DNA of 64,000 nt from Palaemon carinicauda (GCF_036898095.1 NC_090743.1:15878162-15942161); one strand, 5' to 3'. Positions 1-11,599 are shown, counted from the stretch's first letter. The notes: generated by a model from the letters alone, not told the origin. A program made the numbers and translations.

Positions 1-55
1 GATCAAGTTGTTAAGAACTTCATTAACTTTGAGTGATCATGGAATTTAATACTTT

Positions 56-226
56 ATTTTTCAATATTTAACTTAGCCGGTGATTATATAGCTGCAACTC
101 TGTTGCCCGACAGACAACTCTACGGTAAAAACTCGCCAGCGATCGCTACACAGGTTGCGGGTGTGCCCAACAGCGCCATCTGTCGTCCAGATACCCAGTA
201 CTCAATGTAAACAAAGACTCAATTTT
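56..226 (+). repeat. DIRS-A left inverted terminal repeat
   Basis: The sequence from 74 to about 226 is the reverse complement of about 6353-6510, and the outermost 38 bases (56-93) also pair with 6214-6251. It contains the core ccggtgattata, which recurs inverted at both 3' sites. Confidence 0.85.
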
Positions 227-1399
227 CTCTCTGTCGAGCTATCGACAAGACGTACTTACTCGCTGTTGCTAAACTGGAGTTTTTTCACAACTAATTGGTG
301 AAGTACTTTATTCTAGTTTTGAGCTTTCGCTATGCAGGTGTTTTATCTTCATCTTAAATCTTGAACTCGTTTTGGATAGATTTAATTATGGTGACAAAGA
401 GAGTATGGACTTTCTTTCACTTTTAAATGGCCGACCCTTCCCTTAGACGGAAGTGTGTTTAGGCTTTTAGTAATTATATCACGTTATAGATTTTCCTCTA
501 TATATTTTATATCTCTCCGCCTTTATTAGGCCTCTTCGATTAACTTTCCATTTTTTATAAACATATAAAAATAATTTTAATGTTTTGTTTATATAGACCT
601 TTCCTGAGAGTAGGCGGTCCTAACTTGGAAACCGAAGTTAATCAACGTTGAGCCCTTTATATCGTAATTAGCTTTTAAAGAGCTAAGGATTTAAAACTTT
701 TTAAATGTAATATTTTATGAAAGAATTTCTTTGATAGTCTTCGTACTGTTTTCAAAGATGAACTAACGTTTAGTTTATTTATGCTACGCAGTTGTTGACG
801 TTCAGGACGTTCAACATGCGCTCTATTGTTACGATAGAGAGAGAGTGTATCACGGTTTCACTTTGCAGTAAGAGTAAATCGATTCTGACGTTTTGTTCAT
901 TCTTTCTTAGCTTAAATGTTTTAAATTCTATTTTAAAGGAACTTTTTATTTGAAAAACCTTTCAGTTTTTTCCTTTAGTCAAATAACATGTTTTTTTGAC
1001 GAAATATAATTGGGCTCTTCTCTTAGGTGCGAAATCAAGAGAGAAAGAGAGAGAGAGATGGAGACGGAGGGAGAGAGAGGAGAGAAAACGTTCCGTTCAA
1101 GCGGATAACGTTGTTCTCGAGTTACTCTCGTCCCTAGTCGCTGTACGGGGAGGAAGGATAAAACGTTTTAGTTTTTTATTCTCGTCCCCAGGCTATGTGC
1201 GGTGAGAGATTGAAAACGTAGTTATATGAACTAGTGATTAGTCTCTTTCCCAGCCACTGATATTTTTATCTTAAAATATGTTTTCTGTTTTTTGCTGGTA
1301 TTAATGAGCTTGCATTATACGACTGATTTCGCAATTACTACCTTTTAATGAAGGGTAGAATTGCGTGTTTCAGGTAGAAATCAGTAAAAGTTTCGATTT
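227..1399 (+). other. DIRS-A 5' leader, no gene recognised
   Basis: AT-rich leader between the left terminal repeat and the gag-like region. It includes a purine-rich GA tract at about 1040-1090. The motif gttgacgttcaggacgttca at 793-812 reappears inside the gag-like coding region near 2180 and 3341. A short open frame over the GA tract is low complexity and is not taken as a gene. Confidence 0.5.
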
Positions 1400-3679
1400 C
1401 AGTGAAATAAGTGCAAAACAGAAAATCGAAGTGATAAAGTGATATGCGCAAAGTGTTACAGTGTTGCGTCCGATGGTTCGTCTGTTCGTGCCTGTCGTTC
1501 ACCTAGTCCGGGACCTCTTACATGCTCCCAAGCCCAGGGGAGAAGTAATGTCAAACGACTTATGGGTTCGAGAGGCCTTGACCAACGAACAGACGTTTTC
1601 CCTCTATGGTATCGGGTGCATCTCTCCAAGATCTCCCCTACCATAAGACGAGAGAGACGTTGTTTCTCCTCGTTATCCGAAGGCTTTTCGCATAAGAAAC
1701 CTGTCACAAGGTTTCGAAGCCCTTAAGCGAAAGTCAGTCCTTTCAGGACAGGTCCAGCGTCCTGGTTACAACCATTAGGACAGCTCTGACCCTATGCAGT
1801 CATCGGATAACTGCTCGCCGCCTAACAAAAGCGTAACACAGACTCCGAGAGTCTTTTTTTGTAGGCAAAGTGTTGCGGTCACAGACGTTACCCTCGTCTC
1901 TTACCACAACCATTTCCGTTGATCCTTAATGGGTTGTATGGCAAGACATGCAGTATATGCTTGCCTCCCTTATGGAAGACTATTCTGCCGATTAGTCCGT
2001 TGAGTCTAGCCGTTTATCTCATCGATATCCTGGCTTTCAGCCAACCTAACGTTCCTTTGTGCTTACTGTTGACATTGGCGTAGCTTAGTCACGTCAGTCA
2101 GGTTGTTTAGAACCACACTCGATGCGGTCTCTTGTGGTTTTTCAGCCGCATTTGGACGTTAGGCCACTTGCTGATGCTCCTGTTGACGTTCAAGACGTTC
2201 ACTAACAATCGGAGTTGACTTGTTTTGACGCTGTGCGTCAACCTCCGCATTCTAGAGTTGTTTTGACTGCTCAGTCTAGGCAGTCAAAGCAGTCTCGAGT
2301 GGACGCTGTGCGTCCTCACACACCTGTTGTGGTTGACAGTTCAGTTGTTGACAGTTCACAGACTGTCAAGCAGTTACATGACGTTGCGTTCTGGTCCGCT
2401 ACTAATGCACCAGTAAGTGTGGACTCTGCTTGTAAAGCATTGCCACCACGGTAGGTCTCTCCCTTGCTTGAGACACAGCTTTTATCGGACAAGGTTCCTG
2501 TAGATGAGGAAGTTGCTGTTCCCCCTCCTACTGATATTCCCTTGAGGACTCTGTCAGATGGAGAGGAGCCTAAAGCTGCTTAGCCTCCTATGGACTTTAA
2601 TTAAATCATGATGATTTTTTTAAGGATCTTTGTCCGGATCTTTTTGTAACTGCTGCTCCTCGTTCGCCTAAACGTCAGAGCTTACACTAGGCCTAGCTAC
2701 TTCGAAGCCGTTGTTTTTAAGCTAGTGCTCTCTCGCTCTCCTAGAGAGCTTTACGTTGGCTAGGCAACTGGTTTTTCACCAGGAGGAGTTTGGGGGATAC
2801 AGCCTTTGCTTTCCCTTCTTTTAAACTGGTTTATAGAGCGAGAGTCTGATATGACACGAGAGAAGTTCTCGGCTTGGGAGTTCATGCCTCTGCCCAGATA
2901 GACTTCTCAATTCTCGTAGACTCTCCCTGGCGCCTGGCCAGGAGACGCTCCAAGTTGTTTACAGGTCAACTTCACAGCTGTTTTCGAGCCTTTGAAGTTT
3001 TGCTGTACAATTATGTCACGCATAACAAGGCTTTCAGGGATGGTAAACGGTACCGCCTCAGTCGCTAACCCCGTCTGTTGCCACACCTGCTCCCGTAGAC
3101 CCTAAATGGGCTTTGCTGCAAGACATGCAGTCCAAGCTTGCGTCCTTGATAGAGGACTTTAATGCGGAGAAGGTTGCTACCGAACCTTCTGGCCAACAAC
3201 CTTCCAACCGGTCGGTTGTGCGCCCTGTTGACGCTGAGGTAACCTACTCGCGTCTGCCAGTTGAGGTGGTTCCTCCACCGATGCGACCCAGTGTGGGTTG
3301 CCAGCCGCACGTTGACGTTAAGCGACGCTCGGAGGTGGTTGTTGACGTTCAGGACGTTCAACAACCAGCAGAGGTGACTTGTTTTGACGCAGTGCGTCAA
3401 CCTCAGCAACCCGGTAGGGTGTTGACTGCACAACCCAGACGGTCTAGACAGTCTCGGGTTGACGCTGTGCTTCCTCGCGCACCCATGGTTGTTGACAGTT
3501 CACAGACTGTGCAGCAGTTCCATGATATTGCGTCCGGCTCCGTCACGCATCCACCAGTGCGACCGGACTCAGCGAGCCAGACGTTGCCCACTCCGTTGCC
3601 GTTTACTCATCAGTTTTCGGATGAGGAACCCTCTGATGAGGACGTTGCTGAACAACAAGACGATCAGCCCCCAGAATAG
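1400..3679 (+). pseudogene. DIRS-A gag-like region, internally duplicated
   Basis: This stretch occupies the gag position of a DIRS element, ahead of RNase H. Its last part (3113-3679) is an open frame of 188 codons starting near MLQDMQSKLASLIEDF and ending in an acidic tail (EEPSDEDVAEQQDDQPPE). It is rich in Pro, Gln, Val and Ser, with no enzyme motif. The segment 1921-2560 is a diverged copy of 3100-3690, sharing the motifs CFDAVRQP, RQSRVDAV and VDSSQTV; the two copies lie about 1.18 kb apart. The first copy contains stops. Function as a capsid-like protein is inferred from position only; I see no zinc knuckle here. Confidence 0.55.
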
Positions 3680-4376
3680 ATCAAGCCCTGCTATCCATCC
3701 AGAAGATGCTGAAGAAGGAACGCTGCTCAGTCAGGCTGTGGATGAGTCTGGTAGGGACGCTGTCATCCGTGGAACAATTTGTGTCACTAGGAAGACTACA
3801 CCTCCGTCCTCTTCATACCATCTAGCTTTTCACTGGAAAAAGGACAAGACGCTAGAAGCGGTCTCGATCCCGGTTTCTGAAAAGATAAAGTCTTGTCTGA
3901 CTTGGTGGAAGGACAATATCAACCTAAGAGAGGCTCTTCCCCTGGCTGTTCAGACTCCCAACCACGTTCTCTTCTCGGACGCATCGGACGTGGACTGGGG
4001 CGTGACACTAGACGGTCGGGAATGCTCAGGACTGTGGAACTCGAGTCAAAAGAGCATGCATATCAACTGCAAGGAGCTGTTGGGAGTACATCTGGCCTTG
4101 AAAAGCTTCAAGTCTCTCCTTCGAGACAAAGTGGTGGAAGTTAACTCGGACATCACCACGGCCTTGGCGTACATCTCCAAACAAGGAGGTACCCACTCAC
4201 TGACGTTGTACGAGATCACAAGGGACCTGCTCATCTGGTCAAAAGGTCAAGACATCTCCCTAGTAACGAGGTTCATCCAAGGCGACTTGAACGTCATAGC
4301 AGATTGTCTCAGTCGGAAAGGGCAAGTAATTCCAACCGAATGGACCCTCCACAAGGATGTGTGCAAGAGACTTTGG
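3680..4376 (+). pseudogene. DIRS-A RT end plus RNase H domain
   Basis: The gag-like frame is joined directly to the tail of a DIRS reverse transcriptase (frame fragment TLSSVEQFVSLGRLHLRP near 3765), so the RT fingers and palm, about 0.7 kb in relatives, are deleted. An RNase H domain follows, with recognisable blocks LFSDASDVDWGVTL, HINCKELLGVHLAL, VNSDITTALAYISKQGGT and DLNVIADCLSRKG. These supply the expected acidic residues of the RNase H fold and match the same blocks in copies D, E and K. The frame then shifts near 4376 before the linker domain. RNase H would remove the RNA strand during cDNA synthesis; here the enzyme is inactive for lack of the RT. Confidence 0.8.
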
Positions 4377-5813
4377 GCCACTTGGGGTAAAACCATCCAT
4401 AGATCTCTTTGCAACCTCGCTGACCAAGAGGCTTCCAATCTATTGCTCTCCAGTCCCGGACCCAGCAGCAATACATATAGATGCTTTCCTCCTAGATTGG
4501 TCACATCTGGATCTCTACGCATTCCCACCGTTCAAGATTGTCAACAAGGTACTGCAGAAGTTCGCCTCTCACGAAGGGACAAGGTTGACGTTAGTTGCTT
4601 CCCTCTGGCCCGCGAGAGAATGGTTCACCGAGATACTTCGATGGTTAGTAGACGTTCCCAGTAGTCTTCCTCTAAGGGTAGACCTTCTACGTCAGCCACA
4701 CGTAAAGAAGGTACTCCAAAGCCTCCACGCTCTTCGTCTGACTGCCTTCAGTCTATCGAAAGACTCTCGAGAGCTAGAGGCTTTTCGAAGGAAGCAGCCA
4801 GTGCGATTGCTAGAGCAAGGAGAGCTTCTTCCATTAGAGTCTACCAATCGAAGTGGGAAGTCTTCCGAGACTGGTGCAAGTCAGTTTCTGTATCCTCGAC
4901 CAGTACCTCTGTAGCTCAAATAGCTGTTTTTCTCTTATACCTGAGAAAAGGACGATCCCTTTCAGCTCCCACTATCAAGGGCTACAGAAGCATGTTGGCA
5001 TCGGTCTTCAGGCATAGAGGCTTACATCTTTCCAAACATAAAGATCTGCAAGACCTCCTTAAGTCTTTTGAGACCACCAAGGAGCGTCGTTTGGCTACCC
5101 CTGGATGGAATTTAGACGTGGTACTAAGATTCTTCATATCAGACAGGTTGGAGCCGTTACAATCAGCCTCCCTGAAAGATCTCACTCTTAAGACTCTTTT
5201 CCTGGTATGCTTAGCCTCGGCTAAAAGAGTCAGTGAGATTCATGCCTTCAGCAAGAACATATGATTTTCGTCAGAAAAAGCCACTTGTTCGCTACAACTT
5301 GGTTTTCTAGCCAAAAATGAGCTGCCTTCTCGGCCTTGGCCTAAATCTTTCGATATCCCCAGCTTATCGGAGATCGTAGGCAATGAACTAGAAAGAGTCT
5401 TATGCCCTGTTAGAGCTCTTAAGTTCTATTTAAAGCGTACTAAACCTTTACAAGGCCAATCTGAAGCTTTATGGTGTTCAGTTAAGAAACCATCCTTGCC
5501 TTTGTCAAAGAATGCTTGGTCAGACTTTATCAGATTGTTAATACGAGAAGCTCATTCACATCTGATTGAGGAAGACCGAACTTTGCTTAAGGTGAAGACG
5601 CACGAAGTTAGAGCTGTAACAACTTCCGTGGCCTTTAAGCAAAATATATCTCTGCAAAGTATAATGGACGCAACCTATTGGAGAAGCAAGTCAGTGTTCG
5701 CGTCATTTTACTTGAAAGATGTCCAGTCTCTTTACAAGAACTGCTACACACTGGGACCATTCGTAGCAACGAGTGCAGTAGTGGGTGAGGGCTCAACCAC
5801 TACAATTCCCTAA
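4357..5813 (+). pseudogene. DIRS-A linker domain and tyrosine recombinase
   Basis: From 4357 one frame gives the DIRS linker domain (PSIDLFATSLTKRLPIYC, then LDLYAFPPFKIVNKVL), conserved in all better-kept copies. Near 4770 the reading moves one base back (-1) into the recombinase: core-binding part RVYQSKWEVFRDWC, then LASAKRVSEIHAF with the first catalytic Arg, LCPVRALKFYLKR, HEVRAVTTSVAF with the His-x-x-Arg pair, and SFYLKD with the presumed nucleophilic Tyr near 5710. A stop at 5262-5264 and a small frame disturbance to about 5300 break it. Otherwise the catalytic set is still legible. The enzyme would integrate a circular DNA product. The same -1 step between linker and recombinase occurs in copies D, J and K. 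Confidence 0.85.
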
Positions 5814-6213
5814 TTCCATACCCTTTTAATCTTTCTCTTGAAATGTTTTTATTGTTGTTTTTTGGGTTGTCCGGAAGGCTAAGAAGCCTTTCGCATCCTG
5901 GTTGATTTGGCGGGTGGTCAAAGTCATTTCTTGAGAGCGCCTAGATTAGGGGTTTTGATGAGGTCCTGTTGTATGGGTTGCAACCCTTGATACTTCAGAT
6001 CCTAGGGGTCGATCAGCATCCTAAGAGGATCGCGAGGCTCCGTAAGGAAGACGTACTTAAAAGGCAGAGAAATTGTTCAAGTCGACTTCCTTACCAGGTA
6101 CCTATTTATTTTGTTTTTGTTATTTTGATAACTTCTAAAATGAAATAAAAACTCTTAGCTCATAAAAGTGTAAACATATATTGCTGGTCTCTACCCACCC
6201 CTTTGGGTGTGAA

Positions 6214-6543
6214 TCAGCTATATAATCACCGGCTAAGTTAAATATTGAAAAATTTTATTTTGATAATAAAATAAATTTTTGAATATACTTACCCGGTGAT
6301 TATAAATTAAAGGACCCTCCCTTCCTCCCCAATAGAGACGCAGTGGGACGAGGAGAAAATTGAGTCTTTGTTTACATTGAGTACTTGGTATCTGGACGAC
6401 AGATGGCGCTGTTGGGCACACCCGCAACCTGTGTAGTGATCGCTGGCGAGTTTTTACCGTAGAGTTGTCTGTCGGGCAACAGAGTTGCAGCTATATAATC
6501 ACCGGGTAAGTATATTCAAAAATTTATTTTATTATCAAAATAA
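6214..6543 (+). repeat. DIRS-A internal complementary region and right terminal repeat
   Basis: 6214-6251 is the reverse complement of the left element end (56-93). Directly after it, 6256-6305 is the reverse complement of the right element end (6494-6543). Read together, 6214-6305 is the reverse complement of a right-end/left-end junction. The remainder, to 6510, is the right terminal repeat that pairs with 74-226. Confidence 0.85.
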
Positions 6544-7150
6544 CATATTATAGTAGTTTACTGTTGGTTTTCCTTACTTGGCATTTCTTCTGTTTTGGTT
6601 TTATCCTATTGATAAAATGATTCTAATTAGGATAATGTCTAGTTTTATGGAAACATGGAACTTGCCTTGATAATTTTAGTGAATGTCAACAGACAAAATG
6701 AAGGATGGTACAGTACTACATTTGGTATACCTTTTTTAATTACCAATTAGCTGATTGCAGTGCTTCTAGGATAAAATTTTTGTTTAGGTTCATGATGTTG
6801 ATTTTGTCTACCAGGGTATTTGTAACGGTAGCTATTTGGATTGTAGTCTAGCTATTATGGGTTCATTTGTTGATTAAACAACTACTGTAGCATGTCTGAA
6901 TTAGTAATAAAAGCAGTGCAATCTTTCTAAGGTCTGAAAGTTTTTAACTTTTTTCAACTTATTTCGGTATAATTTATATTAGAATAGACTGTGGCACTCA
7001 TTCTTCTTTTGCTTTAGCTAAGACCAAATTTTTTATAGTTACAAGGTATAAACTGTATTATCTTTCAATATAGAGTAATCAGATTGCTGCATATTTTAAG
7101 TAAGATATATTACTTGCGATATTTTCATGGTAAATTTTGTATCATCACAG
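6544..7150. other. LIG4 intron sequence, nothing recognised
   Basis: AT-rich sequence between the right end of DIRS-A and the next LIG4 exon. No open frame, repeat or motif that I can support. Confidence 0.6.
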
Positions 7151-7268
7151 AAAGCTGATGTGCTTGCTGGCAAGGAGATTTGTGTCATGGGAGGTGATGA
7201 AAATATGACTAAACATCAAGTTGAAAAGTTGATTGTTGAGCATGGGGGATCTCTTACTCAACACCCAA
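7151..7268 (+). CDS. LIG4: DNA ligase IV, exon encoding start of BRCT1
   Basis: First LIG4 exon visible; 118 bases, entered in phase 0 after the acceptor tcatcacag and left in phase 1 at gtaagt. It encodes the start of the first BRCT repeat, with GKEICVMGGDEN and VEHGGSLTQHP, which correspond to the EFCVMSG and EFGGYIVQNP blocks of vertebrate LIG4. LIG4 seals double-strand breaks in non-homologous end joining; its C-terminal BRCT pair anchors it to XRCC4. The catalytic adenylation and OB domains must be encoded by exons left of this window. The phase-1 end fits the next exon exactly (CCA A|AA). Confidence comes from the chain of five exons taken together. Confidence 0.85.
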
Positions 7269-8089
7269 GTAAGTACTATTGCTACAGTATAGACTACATT
7301 GACCTAAGTTGATGTATGGTGTGCTATAAGAGAATTTAAGTCTTGACGATATGATTGGCATAATAGATTAGCTTTTGTAAACAAATATATGGTTGAGTGA
7401 TTTTACTTTACTTCTTAAAACTTTTACCGTGTTATAACCAAATAAACATATCACAAATTTCATATAAAACAGATGCACACAACTCTGAATCAATGCCAGT
7501 TATGAGTCATAATAAAGCAAAAATAAATACAGTTGGCTCTTAGTTGGAATTCTTCAGATAATAGGAGACCTTAAACTGTTGAGAGGCAAAACCCTAGTTT
7601 TCATCTCCTTGCTATAATGGTCACATCCAACAGTGAGTTAGTCTTGATAATGATTCCTCTGTTCCACTACTGCTGTAATCTCTTCCTCCATAACTCTATT
7701 CTACTATTGCTGTATACTCTTCTTCCATAACTGAATTGAAAAGTCACATTCATTGACATAGGTAGGTTCACCAAAATTGCTAGCAATTCCTGCTTCACCT
7801 AAGAAGTCATATTGTGTCGGATAAAAAAACCTTTACCGTCTGTCCAACCTTCCGAAGCAGGAAAAAAAAGTTTCAATTGTTTTCATGCAAACACGTCCAA
7901 CATGCATATTATTCTCATTTCTAGGTTCAGTTTTACTGTATAAAATCACTACAGTATACAGTATTAAAAATATCACATAACTTTCAGCTTCTAATCGAGG
8001 TCTTTATCTTCATCATTATCAGGATAATGTTAGACCATCTAAATAATGTCATTTTACCAACAAACAACACATTAGGACAGGCTTTGTTT
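7269..8089. other. LIG4 intron, nothing recognised
   Basis: Unique-looking AT-rich intron sequence up to the decayed DIRS-B gag. No gene supported; a 60-residue open frame running past the donor site is simply exon plus intron. Confidence 0.6.
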
Positions 8090-10310
8090 AGATTTATTCT
8101 TGGCTAAAGCAAAGGATTGGCTCTATACTGAGGACGCCCTGTTCTGGACAGATTCTACCCTGGGGTCCAAGAGACCACCATGGTGAGGGGAACCTAATGT
8201 TTAACTCTAATGGAATTCGCGGGGTAGCCTTGGCCTGGAACGGGCGAGGCTGTGATGAAGGAGCCAAGCCGAAGGACTTTTTCAGGTCTGATACTGAAGT
8301 ATCATACCAAGGAAGGAGGATGCCTCCTTTCGAAAAGTCCTGGGTCTCTTTCGGGAGTCCAGGAGGAGTAGAATGCCTTTTGATGGGATGGCGTCTAGGT
8401 GCCCGTAGCTCTCCAAAGGAGAGTCTCTGTGGCATAAGGATGTCCTCTTTTGTTAGTCAAAGAGGCTGATTGTGTGAGATGGGAACTCCCGTAAACTTAT
8501 TGGAGGGGTTCTTTAAACCCTTCAGGGAAAGAATCAGCCTACCACTAGAGGTAGTCATAGCCGAGGTTGTTGCCCAAGTTGTTGGCGCTGTAACCGATCG
8601 CGATTCACACTTGAAAACAAGAGAATCATGCTCTAATGGTTGTGTTTCATGAGCCGCAGGTAGCGATTGGGAAGAAGGAGGCCCTAGAGGCTCCTTCGAA
8701 ACTGGAGGTCGACCAACACTCGCCAGGGGCGGGGATAGAGGCTTCAGAACAGGGGTGACTCGAAGTGGTGGAGAGTCCTTCGCTGCGGTCGAATGTGTTG
8801 GTGAGAGTCGCGTGGGCGATCGTTTAGCCAAAGTTCCTGAGACCCCGAAGGGGACAGGGGCTAGCACCCTGCTTGTGATTGTGAGTGTCTAGAGTGCCTC
8901 ATTTGAGAATGTGAGTATCGCCTTCATGATCATGAGTGTTGCCTTCATGAATGTGAGTACAGTATAATCCTTGTGAGCGTGAACGTCGCCCTCGTTAGAA
9001 TGAGCAGTGGGATCGTGAAAGCAAGCTTTCAGATCTTGACGGAGATTGTTTGTCTCGTGATCGTGAACTCTCATAAGCATGCCTTCGCAAGGAAGAGCAC
9101 AGAGGCTGTTATGACCTTTGGTCTCGTGAGCGTGAAGCCCTAAAGAACGCCTTCGCGAGGAAGAGCGCCAAGATCTTGATCACCTGCGATCGCTTATCTG
9201 ATCGTCGGATCGTCATGAATAACGTCCTAAAGATGATTGTCTAGGAGGACGAAAAGATGTAGAGTCTCGTCCTTGTGAACAGTGAGCAGATGGAAAGCTG
9301 CCCACCTAAAGATCTACTACTACAGCAGGAGAAACATCCCTAAGGGGAGAAATAGAGGGCTGCAAATTAGGAGACAATGATTTCTCAGGATGCCGTTCGG
9401 AGGGCGAGAGAAGGACCTCGCAAATGCCCAGGGCGAAAGAAGCCACAGGAGAAGGGTCCTTCTTAGCCCCACACTGAAGGAGCTGAAAAAGAGCCTGCTT
9501 CAAAGGGGAAGCAGAAATTCCCAAGGACGGCCACGCTTGCAACACATCTACAAGAGAGAATGGCACTCCGATGCCTGGAGGAGAAGGTGCTTCGCTAGGA
9601 AAAGCAACAACCCCCTGGTACCCCGAGGCTGCCCAGGAGTTAAGAGTCTGCGCTCTTACTCAATCGCTTTCTGAAGGAAGACAAGCAAAGAGTAGCTCCG
9701 GAAAGCGATACGGGAGTGCATGAAGAAGGTTGCAGTCTCTTCTCCCCCAACGAAGATTCTGAGGGATAACAATCACGCTTGGCTTTCTTCTTATGACGCC
9801 CAAATCTCTTCCAGTGGGAGGTAAGCCACTCCACTCGTCACAAGGCGAGACCTACTTGCAATGACTCCTCCTACAGTTCAGGCATACTGAGTGAGGGTCG
9901 GTGTCAACCGAAGACATGAAGGTCCCGCTAGGGCAACCTGCGCGACCAGGGCAGGTTCGCATGGGATCGCCAATGAAGAAGTGCATTCACACCTGAAAAG
10001 AGAAAGATGAGCGTTAAGCAACAACTTGTCCGATGTCTATGGCTAAGCCTTGAGGAGGAGAGAGAGGAGACGTCCACTCTCTACCAGCCAAAAAGAAAAA
10101 GTGACTAGATCACCTATCTTCGAATATACTGTATATACAGGTGGTCGGGTATCCCTGGCCAGCCCCTACCCAGTGTCCGGGTAGGGTTGCCACCTCACAC
10201 TAAAAGTTTAATTGGCTACCCGGTGAAAGCATATCCATATAAATAACTCAAGGTTTGTATTAGTTAGGGAAAAATGCAAATTATCTCTTAATTTGTCATT
10301 TTTAAGGGCA
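8090..10310 (-). mobile_element. DIRS-B: 5' part of a minus-strand DIRS element
   Basis: A fragment holding only the left end and gag. The left terminus lies at about 10200-10310 and contains aaggtttgtattagttaggg, the core seen at other family-2 ends, for example near 26040 and 61790. Gag follows downwards to about 8090, where similarity stops; RT, RNase H and recombinase are absent. It lies in LIG4 intron 1, antisense to the gene. Confidence 0.7.
8094..9962 (-). pseudogene. DIRS-B gag-like pseudogene
   Basis: The likely start is the ATG at 9960-9962, giving MRTCPGRAGCPSGTFMS, the counterpart of MRTCPGLPNRPCGTFMS in copy E (from 30150). A cysteine cluster follows (CLNCRRSHC, a stop, then PCDEW), then a helical block SLVDVLQAWPSLGISASP (near 9560) shared with copy E, then a low-complexity stretch at 8880-9260 and a Pro/Ser-rich tail. 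Several stops and frame changes interrupt it. The block at 8457-8867 parallels 59350-59640 of copy J. The protein is presumed to be a nucleic-acid-binding capsid-like protein; the pattern of cysteines suggests zinc binding, but that is inference. Confidence 0.6.
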
Positions 10311-11041
10311 AGAAACAGAATATAGGTTTTTTTTTTTCTTTTATTAAAACATGTTCTTGCCAAATATACCCCAAAAATAGGGAATTTCTGGTTTATGGTC
10401 CATAGAGATTTTATGACATAAGTCGCTGCCCTCCAAATAATTACAAATACACTTTCTTTGACTTTGTCATCTCGTATGGGTTACCATGTCATTTAAGAGC
10501 TTATGCTACAAGCTGGCCGCCCACTTTATGGATATTTGGTCTACCCTCATTTTCAACTGGTGCATTGAATACAGTATATGTATATTTAACATATGGTTTA
10601 TACTTGAATGAAATATTTGAAAATAAATGGGCAACCAGATCTTTATAGTAAGTTATAGAATATTTATAAGTTTATCTCATATTCAATGGGTTTTAATAAC
10701 CAACAGAAAATATGAATTGAATTGACAGAATAGTCTTATATACTTATTTTAAATTTATTTGATTTATTACCTAAAGTAACCTGGTTTCCTTGAATTTCCC
10801 ATTAATGTAATATCATGTATATTTTTGGAAGTGAAGGTACACTATTGATATGAGCTGATTCTTTCAACTTGAAGCACTATTTTTTCTTGTAATATTTTAC
10901 TGTAGTGTATTTGCTACCAGGATAGGATTTTGATATTGTACTACTGTACACTCATTTACATTGTGTAATAAATAAAAACAAAAGCTTATTGTCTCGAAAA
11001 CTCGATGAACCATGTTCTCAATTTTATATCCTTTATTACAG
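10311..11041. other. LIG4 intron, nothing recognised
   Basis: AT-rich intron with a poly-T tract near 10328. No coding or repeat feature I can support. Confidence 0.55.
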
Positions 11042-11307
11042 AAAAAGACACCTTTTGTGTTGTGGCAGATACATTCTCTGTTCGAGTGAATAATTACGTA
11101 AAGTCACACAATATAGTACGACCATCATGGATTGAATTGTGCATAAAAAGGAGTTCTTTGATGCCCTTTGGACCTTTAGATGTGCTGTCACTTGTTGATG
11201 GAAAAAGAGACACCATAAAGGAGCTCTTCGATGAATATGGTGACAGCTACACAGATCCCGTAGATGAACGGACACTCAAAAGAATAATGGAGAATATGAA
11301 AGAAAAG
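11042..11307 (+). CDS. LIG4: DNA ligase IV, exon for BRCT1 end and XRCC4-binding linker
   Basis: 266 bases, entered in phase 1 (AAA codon split after its first base) behind the acceptor ttattacag and left in phase 0 at AAG|gtaaaa. It encodes the rest of BRCT1: DTFCVVADTFSVRVNNY, then IVRPSWIELCIKR with the conserved BRCT tryptophan. The segment KELFDEYGDSYTDPVDE follows, the counterpart of the vertebrate stretch between the two BRCT repeats that wraps around the XRCC4 coiled coil. Its match in order and spacing to vertebrate LIG4, including the YGDSY core, is what makes the gene call specific rather than just BRCT protein. Confidence 0.9.
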
Positions 11308-11599
11308 GTAAAATTAAATTTTATGGCTCGCATAACTAGCATTGAATAGCAGTATGATTTGTTCCTAAGCATCATACAAACTGGAATCTGTCGTTGAAGT
11401 GGAATAGTTAGCATTTATAAAAATGGTGATTGGATTAGGTAAGAGTTGTATAGTACAACTTCTACCTAAACTGATATTTTATCTTTTCAGTGTAGTTGTT
11501 GAATATAGGATGAAAGCAAGAATTTTGTGTTTTCCGGCGAAGTTGGCTATAAATCCACACTCACTCGTGTAGGGGTCACATCTGTTCACAGGCATCTCT
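11308..11599. other. LIG4 intron, nothing recognised
   Basis: Short intron stretch before an unidentified open frame. No feature supported. Confidence 0.5.

Larger units (their letters stand above)
56..6543 (+). mobile_element. DIRS-A: DIRS-like tyrosine-recombinase retrotransposon, decayed
   Basis: A DIRS-type element delimited by its own terminal design. The left end (from about 56) and right end (to about 6543) carry long inverted repeats: 74-226 reads as the reverse complement of roughly 6353-6510. An internal complementary region lies just inside the right repeat. Order along the element is gag-like region, end of the RT, RNase H, linker domain and tyrosine recombinase. Most of the reverse transcriptase is missing and the coding frames are broken, so the copy cannot move by itself. 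Known for the family: DIRS elements replicate through a circular intermediate and integrate with a tyrosine recombinase, without making target duplications. It sits immediately upstream of the first LIG4 exon visible, so it probably lies in a LIG4 intron in sense orientation. Confidence 0.85.

Noticed and set aside
996..1205. 69-codon open frame with KEREREER-type sequence
   Set aside because: It is the translation of a GA-rich simple tract in the DIRS-A leader, with no other support.
10100..10310. Possible CpG-type promoter or LIG4 alternative exon near the DIRS-B left end
   Set aside because: The sequence matches DIRS terminal repeats elsewhere in the window; no splice or coding support.
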